In this document: piece after piece, positions 12,701-23,100 of the stretch | Position numbering within the stretch: position 1 is the stretch's first letter | Layout of the letters: each line of letters begins with the position of its first letter | DNA from: Megalobrama amblycephala | Taxonomy: Eukaryota; Chordata; Actinopteri; Cypriniformes; Xenocyprididae | DNA: 64,000 bases | Reading direction: 5' to 3' | Assembly (NCBI RefSeq): GCF_018812025.1 | Contig: NC_063049.1 | Span: 31,870,447 to 31,934,446 of the forward strand | The notes under the pieces: generated by a model | Seen by the model: the letters and a program-made list of their open reading frames with translations, nothing else | Told to the model about the DNA's origin: nothing | Database searches by the model: none | Translations under genes and position numbers: made by a program

Positions 12701-15700
12701 TTAATTTACTTTCGAATTTAAAATGGACTCTTAACAGATTTGAAGCTGTAACTGTCATGCCATATGAAAATAAGTTCTCATTTGGTTAACTGTATAAATG
12801 TATTCTTAATCCATGGTCTCCTGCGCTTTCTTTTCCACGCGCAGCCGCATAAACACTCCTGAGGTAACGTTAAATAAAATAAAATAAAATAAAATAAAAT
12901 AAAATAAAATAAATGATAGAGCCTTAGCTGCTTTTCAACACTTTTACTTTGTCATGCCTATTCATACAATAAAATATACAAATGTAACACTCATCGCCAT
13001 AACCATTCATACTTTCGTTCGTATAAAATGTATGAATACTCAAAACCAGAGAGCCATTAAACTCTTTCAACGGCTCTGCTTCATCGTAGTTCTGAATGGT
13101 GACGTGGTGCGCAATGACAGTTGGGTAATTTTACCTCTCTACTTCCTGTGAAGTGATGTATCGATGTTCCCTTATTCCCTATGCCGTTCGCAGTGCCCTT
13201 CGAACTGAACATGTTCGCTCCCTTCGGAATGGAATCTCACTTAAGATGGCGAAATACCCTGTATAGTCCACTTCGCAGTCCACTTACGATCGAATGGAAC
13301 GCACCTACTTTCGCATCCTCAGTGCACTTTGGATGGTCACATACACGCATTATGTCAGTCAAAATACCCCTCTCAGCAAGTATTCATGTAAACACATTCA
13401 GTTATGTCTTAATTGAACGAGGTGAGAATTCGGATGTATATCTGTCCGATGTGTGCGTGCAGGTCTTACTCTTAAAGTGACAGCAACCTATAAATACCTG
13501 CTGTTGTCTGTCATGTAAATCAAAGAACAAAACACAGCTTTAACAAAGATTAATCTATATTAAATTTATACAATGAACAGTGTCATTTTACATTTAATTA
13601 TTACATATCTGTGCATGAAAATTAATACTACAGTTAGACCTTATACCAGTGGTTCTCAACTCCAGTCCTCGGGACCCACTGCTCTGCACATTTTGTATGT
13701 CTCTCTTATATGACACACTAAATTCAGTTCATGCAGACTCTCCTAATGAGCTGATGATCTAAATCAGGTGTGTTAAATAAGGGATACATACAAAATGTGC
13801 AGAGCAGTGGGTCCCGAGGACTGGAGTTGAGAAACACTGCCTTATACTTTATTTGTAACTTTATGTAGTATTTATCTATGCTTGTTGTAATTGGTGTAGT
13901 CTACAGTATTTGTTCTTTTTACAGTCTGTTCACTTGCCTTTAATAATGTATTATTTAGACTAGTAGTTTATGCTATGGTATCAGAATAGTTTAAGTGGGC
14001 TAAGTAATAAATGCAAAGTTAAGTTACCCCTATCCAATTTTTTTTTTTTTTTTTGTGCTGATCTGAAAAATGATCTGATCCGTGACGTCATAACCGTGAT
14101 GTGATCCGAACCGTGAGTTTTGTGATCCGTTGAACCACTACAGATTAGTAAAGAAACAAATATCTTAAATGGGATTATAACAAGTTTGCAGTAATACAAA
14201 GATGTTATTTAATTTCATTTTAATTTGAAAACGCTGTGCATTTGTTTGTTGTTGTTGCTAGTTTGAGTTGAGAAATACACATTTCAGCATTATCAGTAAT
14301 CTGTGTGTATTTTCATTGAGAACCAAGCAAGATGACTCATGATACTATTTGTTTATTATATCGCTATCGCAAATCGCAATCGCAATATTGACCTCAATAA
14401 TCGCAATATGACATTTTCCCCAAATCGTGCAGCCCTAGTGCAAACATACTTGGCAGTAAAGCTTATGATTATAATAAAAAAAAAAAAAAAGAAATTAATA
14501 ACTGATATCATTCCTCTTTTAATGTGTTTCATTAGATGTTTGTGCTAATCATCATACATTGAAAAGATTTTAGGGTTGTCAAAGATTGCAATAGCCACAT
14601 TATTTGCAGTCAATATTTGGTCAAAATAAAAAAATAAATAAAGTTCAACCATTATAAAATACTGATAAAAAGTGTATGGTCAAAAGATGTCACTTGTCAA
14701 GATGTCAAATATACTGTCAAAATGACAGAATGATCAAAACATTCATTTAAAATGGGGAAATATCACAGGATAACTAAAAATTCTTTAAAAAACAAAGAAT
14801 AAAAACAGTTATTATTCAGTATAAGCCATTAACATGATAAATTGGGACTTGCAAACTGGCCAATATGCTAATGAAAAAACAACTTTTAAAAATAAAACTT
14901 CTTTTATTTTAACATTTCCTTTGAATTAAATCTATCAAACAATGTAGAGACGTTCAGTATCTGTGATTTCTCCTCTTAATTGCATCAGTAATAAGTCAAA
15001 TGATTCTGTTTCCTGAGAATCAACCATGTGTCTGCGGGGCAAAGTGCCATATCATTCACATTTAATTTCTTCCAGCTGAAAGCTTTTAGTAATTGAAATT
15101 AATAACTGGATCACATTAGGTCTGTCGTGAGACTGTCTGCATATGTGCATTCAAACTCGAGGCCATACAGTAGAAGAAATATTGTGTGGTTTTAAGTCTG
15201 AACAAGTACATTTGCTTAGCAAATATACTGCTTAGTTTTCCTACACTGATCAATTGAAAGGATCCTTCATTGAATGATGTGCGTCAGTTACACCTGCAAG
15301 AGTGCAGTGCAACTAGAGAAGTGTGTTTACTTGCGTGAGTGTGTTTTTGTGTGTACGTGTGTAAGAGCATAGCGTTCCCTCGGCCTCTGGTGCCCCCAAC
15401 CTTAAACAACAAACAAACTGGGACAAGTCCCATGAGTCAGGAGACAGAGTTTGGGGGGGAAAAAGAGTGGAGGAAAAGAAAAAGGCAGGTGTCCATGCAC
15501 TGCCACTTTCTGCTATATACTGAGAAAAATGTTTGATTCTGTGTTTGTGAGAGCAGCTGGACACTAACTGTGTTCTCAAAATAACAACACAAAGATATCT
15601 ACAGCTGTTGCTGCTATAGATGTCAGCCAGACAGATGAATATACACCGATCAGGCATAACATTATGACTTCTGACAGGAGAAGTGAATAACACTGATTAT

Positions 15701-17059
15701 CTCTTCATCACGGCATCTGTTAGTGGGTGGGATATATTAGAAAGCGAGTGAATATTTTGTCCTCAAAGTTGATGTGTTAGAAGCAGGAAAAATGGGCAAG
15801 CGTAAGGATTTGAGTGAGTTTGACAAGGGCCAAAGTGTGATGGCTAGACGACTGGGTCAGAGCATCTCCAAAACTGCAGATCTTGTGGGGTGTTCTCGGT
15901 CTGCAGTAGTCAATATCTATCAAAAGTTCTCCAAGGCAGGAACAGTGGTGAACCGGCGACAAGGCCATGGGCAGCCAAGGCTCATTGATGCACGTTGGGA
16001 ACGAAGGCTGGCCCGTGTGGTCCGAAATGTAGCTCAAATCTGTAGCTCAAATTGTTCAAGAGAAGTTAATGCTGGTTCTGATAGAAAGGTGTCAGAATAC
16101 ACAGTGCATCGCAGTTTGTTGCATATGGGGCTGCATAGCCACAGACCAGCCAGGGTGCCCATGCTGACCCCTGTCCACCATCGAAAGCACCAACAGTGGA
16201 CACTTGAGCATCAGAACTGGACCGCAGAGCAATGGAAGAAGGTGGCCTGGTCTGATGAACCACGTTTTCTTTTACATCACTTGGATGGCCGGGTGTGTCG
16301 CTTAGTGCACTATGGGAAGAAGGCAAGCAAGCAGAGGCAGTGTGATGCTTTGGGAAATGTTCTGCTGGGAAACCTTGGGTCCTGCCATCCATGTGGAGGT
16401 TACTTTGACACGCACCACCTACCTAAGCATTGTTGCAGACCATGTACACCCTTTCATGGAAACTGTATTCCCTGGTGGCTGTGGCCTCTTTAAGCAGGAT
16501 AATGCGCCCTGCCACAAAGCAAAAATGGTTCAGGAATAGTTTGAGGACACAACAACGAGTTTGAGTTTGTGTTGACTTAGCCTCCATATTCCCCAGATCT
16601 CAATCCAATCGAGCATCTGTGGGATGTGCTGAACAAACAAGTCCGATCTATGGAGGTCTCATCTCGCAACAGGACTAACATCTTGCTGCTGCTAACATCT
16701 TGGTGCCGGATACCACAGCGCACCGTCTAGTGGAGTCCATGCCTCGATGGGTCAGGGCTGTTTTGGCAGCAAAAGGGGGACCAGCACAATATTTGGAAGG
16801 TGGTCATAATGTTATGCCTGATCGATGTATCTATACAAGGGTTTGTTACATTGTGCAGTATTACTTAGTATGTTGAGAGATCATCAGTGTTGAGATGTTT
16901 TTCACATATCATACAATTAGAATCGTAAAAGTTTCCTATGAGGCATTCTTTAATTCCTGCTCATGAATATTGAGGTTTGATCTCTGCAATCGTAAAATGT
17001 CACATATGCCTTTAGCACTTTGTTAACTTGGTCTTTTATGTACTTTTCTGCTCAAGGAT

Positions 17060-17118
<59 letters not shown>

Positions 17119-20100
17119 ACTAAGGTCTGGTCAAAGGTTCAGTGGAAGGGCAAACCTTATTCAGAAGTCCTGCAGGGAGCCAAAGCATTTCTCCAGGGTT
17201 ACTAACCATCCACTAATGCAACTAATGAGGCTGTACTGTTCACTATACAGCCTGATTACAGAACATGGATGAAAAGATTCCATTCAGTCTTGAGAGCCCA
17301 TCCTTTTTTTTTTTTCATTTCCCGCAGTGCTTTCCTTTATAGAAGTCAAAGTTGAAGAAGGTTTGCAGTGACAACTAAAGCGAGAACAAAGCAGAACATG
17401 TAACACACAAATACACCTCATAGACAGAAAGGCAAGAACTAAGTGTGTGGTAGACTTGGTAGCAGTGCACAAACTGAGGGAAGTCTAAGGAAATATACAG
17501 TACAGTTCAAAAGTTTGGAACCACTAAGATTTTTAATGTTTTTAAAAGAAGTTTCGTCTGCTCACCAAGGCTACATTTATTTAATTAAAAATACAGTAAA
17601 AAACAGTAATATTGTGAAATATTATTACAATTTAAAATAACTGTTTTCTATTTGAATATATTTCACAAAGTAATTTATTCCTGTGATGCAAAGCTGAATT
17701 TTCAGCATCGTTACTCCAGTCTTCAGTGTCACATGATCCTTCAGAAATCATTCTAATATCTAATATCATTAAAAATCTTAGTGGTTCCAAACTTTTGGAC
17801 TGTACTGTATATCCCAAATAAGGGATATACAGTAGGACTTCCCATAAGAAGGACAAATATACTTGGGGGTCCCTAAATGTTTTTGTAGTAGGAAACATAA
17901 TGACAACATCAATTTGTTTTAAACAGTCAGCAAAAGGGTAAATGTAGTGAATTAGACATGTTAAAGGGATAGTTCACCCAAAATGAAAATTATCCCATGA
18001 TTTACTCACCCTCAAGCCATCCTAGGTTTATATGACAATCTTCTTTCAGACGAACACAATCCGAGATATATTTAAAAATATCCTTAGTCCTCCAAGGTTT
18101 ATAATGGTTGTGAATGGTAACCCACATTCTGAAGACAGAAAAAATGCATCCATCCATAAAAAAAGTAATCCATACAGCTCCAGGGGGTTAATAAAGGCCT
18201 TTTGAAGCTAAGGGATGTGTTTTTGTTAGAAAAATATCCATATATAAAACTTTATAAATTCAAATATATGAGCTTCCGGCAGACAACCTTACACATATTA
18301 CACACGTCAATTTGGGCGGAAGAGCAACCTTTGACCCGAACGCAATGACGAACGTGGAGGCGAAGAGGAGAGAGCAAAACAAAACACTGGTCACAATTTA
18401 GAAGTCTAAAACGAGAAATTTTAAAGAGAAATGTTGGAGGATTTTAAATAGAAGAGAAGCTTGAGTTTGTTGCCCAGCCGTATTTGTTTGAACTGTGAGA
18501 GGCATCTAAGCTTACGATACTCCTACATCGCATCAGAGGATTACTCATTTGGCACAAGTCAACTTGCGCATTCTGCGTGCGCAAGTTGAAAGTTAAATAT
18601 TAATTTAACTTTAAAATTGATTTAAAGTTTAATGAAATGAAAATTCAGTCTATTTTCTAAATGTTCGGTATTGGTCTTTGTGAACAATTCATCCATGCGT
18701 GTTTAATTTTTTTTTTTTTTTTTTTTTTTATTAATTTGACCTTGTAATACAAACCCGATTCCAAAAAAGTTGGGACACTGTACAAATTGTGAATAAAAAA
18801 GGAATGCAATAATTTACAAATCTCATAAACTTATATTTTATTCACAATAGAATATAGATAACATATCAAATGTTGAAAGTGAGACATTTTGAAATGTCAT
18901 GCCAAATATTGGCTCGTTTTGGATTTCATGAGAGCTACACATTCCAAAAAAGTTGGGACAGGTAGCAATAAGAGGCCGGAAAAGTTAAATGTACATATAA
19001 GGAACAGCTGGAGGACCAATTTGCAACTTATTAGGTCAACTGGCAACATGATTGGGTATAAAAAGAGCCTCTCAGAGTGGCAGTGTCTCTCAGAAGTCAA
19101 GATGGGCAGAGGATGACCAATTCCCCCAATGCTGCGGTGAAAAATAGTAGAGCAATATCAGAAAGGAGTTTCTCAGAGAAAAATTGCAAAGAGTTTGAAG
19201 TTATCGTCATCTACAGTGCATAATATCATCCAAAGATTCAGAGAATCTGGAACAATCTCTGTGCGTAAGGGTCAAGGCCGGAAAACCATACTGGATGCCC
19301 GTGATCTTCGGGGCCTTAGACGGCACTGCATCACATACAGGAATGCTACTGTAATGGAAATTACAACATGGGCTCAGGAATACTTCCAGAAAACATTGTC
19401 GGTGAACACAATCCACCATGCCATTCGCCGTTGCCGGCTAAAACTCTATAGGTCAAAAAAGAAGCCATATCTAAACATGATCCAGAAGCGCAGGCGTTTT
19501 CTCTGGGCCAAGGCTCCTTTAAAATGGACTGTGGCAAAGTGGAAAACTGTTCTGTGGTCAGACAAATCAAAATTTGAAGTTCTTTTTGGAAAACTGGGAC
19601 GCCATGTCATCTGGACTAAAGAGGACAAGAACAACCCAAGTTGTTATCAGTGCTCAGTTCAGAAGCCTGCATCTCTGATGGTATGGGGTTGCATGAGTGC
19701 GTGTGGCATGGGCAGCTTACACATCTGGAAAGGCACCATCAATGCTGAAAGGTATATCCAAGTTCTAGAACAACATATGCTCCCATCCAGACGTCGTCTC
19801 TTTCCGGGAAGACCTTGCATTTTCCAACATGACAATGCCAGACCACATACTGCATCAATTACAACATCATGGCTGCATGGAAGAAGGATCCGGGTACTGA
19901 AATGGCCAGCCTGCAGTCCAGATCTTTCTACCATAGAAAACATTTGGCGCATCATAAAGAGGAAGATGCGACAAAGAAGACCTAAGACAGTTGAGCAACT
20001 AGAAGCCTGTATTAGACAAGAATGGGACAACATTCCTATTCCTAAACTTGAGCAACTTGTCTCCTCAGTCCCCAGACGTTTGCAGACTGTTATAAAAAGA

Positions 20101-23100
20101 AGAGGGGATGCCACACAGTGGTAAACATGGCCTTGTCCCAACTTTTTTGAGATGTGTTGATGCCATGAAATTTATATAACTTATTTTTCCCTTAAAATTA
20201 TACATTTTCTTAGTTTGAATATTTGATATGTCATCTATGTTGTATTCTGAATAAAATATTGAAATTTGAAACTTCACACATCATTGCATTCTGTTTTTAT
20301 TCACAATTTGTACAGTGTCCCAACGTTTTTGGAATCGGGTTTGTATTTAATCAATATGTCATAACTTCATCTTCCAGTGAAACAACAGACTTCTTTCTGG
20401 TGATGTATTTTGGACTTCTCCAATCATTTAGTCCGGTTAAACCCCACACCTTTCTTACGATTGACTGCAATCTCTCATTCAGATCCATCCAATTTAACAA
20501 CCGATGGATAGAACCAAGTCTCCAACCTACATTTTCCCATAATCTGTTTCGCTTGGATGTTTTTCACAGTACAGAAGAAAAGATGTCACTACATTGTTTC
20601 ATTGGAATTAATTTATTGTGGATCATTAATTATTAATTAATTAATTAATTAATCATTTATGGATCATTTTCTTCTTGTCTCTCTATCCACCCACCTCTTG
20701 TTATGTCTTTCTGTTAGGTGATTTGTCCATGGGGGACCTACAAGACCCTTTCCTAGTTTCTATCCACATCATCACTGACCCCGGTCAGGCCAGAATACTC
20801 CAGCAAGCTGCTGATCAGGTCCTCTCCTGGCTCCACCCGGATCTTACCCTCTTCAGGGTTTCAGAACGGGCAGGTGGTCTCTCTCGAAAGCCCAAGGTCC
20901 GCCTACAGCGCATCACTGAACCGCCATCACACCAGCCAGCCTTGGCCGTCATCCTGTTTCTACAGGATGAATATGGAGGTGAAGAGAGTCTTAAACGTCT
21001 CCACAGTCAGCTGAGATGCCCACCATGGCGATACCACCACACAGAGCGTGTAAACGGGCGAGGGCTGTTACCCCTTTCGCCAGCCAGCCAGGACTTTGTT
21101 ACTTTGGCACCAGGCACACCACTATGGGCGCTTCGCCAGGTGCACTACGGCAAAGAGATTGTGCGCTTTACGGTCTACTGTCGCTACGAGACCTACACCG
21201 AACAGGTGCGTCTGTACAGGCTGCTCCTGCGCCGAAGGCTTGCCCAGAAGAAGGAGGATTTCTGCTTCTGTGTGGTCTACTCCAATCCTGAAACAGAAAT
21301 CCAGCTGTCATTCAAGCGGATGCCCCGTGGCCAGAGCCCCGCCCCCACTGAAAATGCAGTGATGGAGATTCGAGTGAGGGATGTCGGTGAACTTGTGCCA
21401 CTGCTGCCACGCCCCTGCACGCCCATCAGTGACGTCCGCTGGCAAACCAACGATTATGACGGGAACAAAATATTGCTTCAGGTAAGACAGAGAATATAGT
21501 ATTAGAAAATTAACTTAAAGTAGCCTTTTTTGTGTAACAAGTATATTTGAAGTCCTAAAAAAATTTACGGCATGTAAATAGCATACCATATACTGACTTC
21601 TTTCCATGAAATGTCTGCAGTTCTAGAAAATGTCTAAACAATGTGAGCAGAAGTGTTGGAAAATGATGTTTTATTAACAAAGTTCGGGAGGAGCAGGTTC
21701 AGATAATTAACCTAATTAGCACAAGTGGAGAGCAGTCAGTTAATCAACTCAAACATTGACAAGACGTATATATACCGCAGACTTACCTCTGTTCATTTGA
21801 CAGCTTATCAGAAACCCTCCACCACCCCATCTCCTCACTTCTAGTTCTGTCTATTCTTACTACAACCAGGGGGAGTACTCTGGGTTTGGGCTGAAATTTT
21901 GAGGTCCCCTCCCCCAGGACAGCACGCCAAATATGCATAACTTTTACTCTAATTATTTATATGTAAATGTGAACTTGTGAAATAAAGATTCAGAAAGAAA
22001 ATGTATGAATCCAACAGTGACATACTATACTTCATATATTTTACATAGCATTGTAGTCAAGAGTCTATGTGGAATATTTGTACATTTATAAAGTATTATC
22101 ATTTTTTCACACCACAGTACTGTTGAAATGAACTAGTGAATGCAATAAGGTGAATAAAATGTAAAAAAAAAAAAAAAAAAAAAAAAAATGTTTAGTTGAA
22201 GACTTCCCAGCAGTACACTACTTTTCCCACAATCCTATTGATCTCCACAAATCAGATAAGTCACTGTTACCATGGAGATGAGAATCATTGCAAACAGTTG
22301 TGGTGACTTTTGCAAGGTGAGACTAACTAGATAACAATAGCCAAATGTTAGCTAGCTGTCTGCCTAACTTTAGTTAATATGATTTGCAGTAGTGTGCAGT
22401 GTTAGGCTACACAATACATTTGATGCCTTGCAAGCAGAGTCGTGAATCCGTTTTTAATTAGTGGTTTCCTGAGATTACCTTCAGTGATTGGCTCATATTC
22501 TTTGCATCTCTTGCAGTGGTGTCCTAAGGGTGTTTTTGGTAGAAACCAACAAACCAAAAATTAAAAAAAGTGAAGCAGTGTGTTACCTTTGCTGTCTTCT
22601 CTTTCTGAATCATTACCTAGCTACAGCAGTAAACAACTGCTGCTAATACTTACACTGATGACAATAATACAGTGTGAATGCCAACCAGAGGGGCATGAAA
22701 TTGAATTCAGGTTTAAATGAATCAATCAAACTAAGCATTAGTGCTGAAAGGTTTAGTTTACCCAAAAATGAAAATTATGTCATTAATTACTCACCCTCAC
22801 CCTCATCTCAAAATCAAATTTGTTTCAAATCTGCCAGAGTCACATGAACTATTGAAGCCTCGTTTACTGAAATCATGGGATTTTGGCGCTCTGAACCACT
22901 GATTCGAAACAAATGATTCGTAAAGCTTTGAAGCTTCATGAAGTTGTGTTTTGAAATCGCCCATCACTAGATATTGTGGAATAAATTTGTTATTTTTGGC
23001 GCACTAGAATGTTGCTTTATAATATTAAGGTTGAACCACTGTAGTCACATGAACTGTTTTAAATATGTTTTAGTAGCTTTCTGGGCATTGAAAAAGGGAG

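Larger units (their letters stand above)
11995..14437. mobile_element. Decayed hAT-superfamily element with an 8-bp target duplication
   Basis: The ends are inverted (tagagctgcacgat and atcgtgcagcccta), followed inward by inverted tracts rich in cgcaatcg. The 8-base direct repeat gtgcaaac flanks both sides (11987-11994 and 14438-14445), the target-site size typical of hAT elements. The 2443-bp body holds a BED-finger exon relic (12274-12372), a nested element with ends gcgttccattcga/tcgaatggaacgc (12519-13312), a hairpin MITE (13645-13842) and an AAAAT microsatellite. No transposase catalytic core is visible, so it is non-autonomous. Confidence 0.85.

Noticed and set aside
15313..15693. 126-codon minus-strand frame in fam124a intron 2
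   Set aside because: No recognisable domain or splice context, and it extends into the Tc1 end.
17020..17272. Open frames reading CVCVCV or MCVCVC
   Set aside because: They are translations of the GT microsatellite.
19659..20141. 160-codon minus-strand frame
   Set aside because: It is the antisense shadow of the Tc1 transposase frame.
21016..21362. Alternative frames of about 90 codons overlapping fam124a exon 3
   Set aside because: They are off-frame shadows of the GC-rich coding exon.
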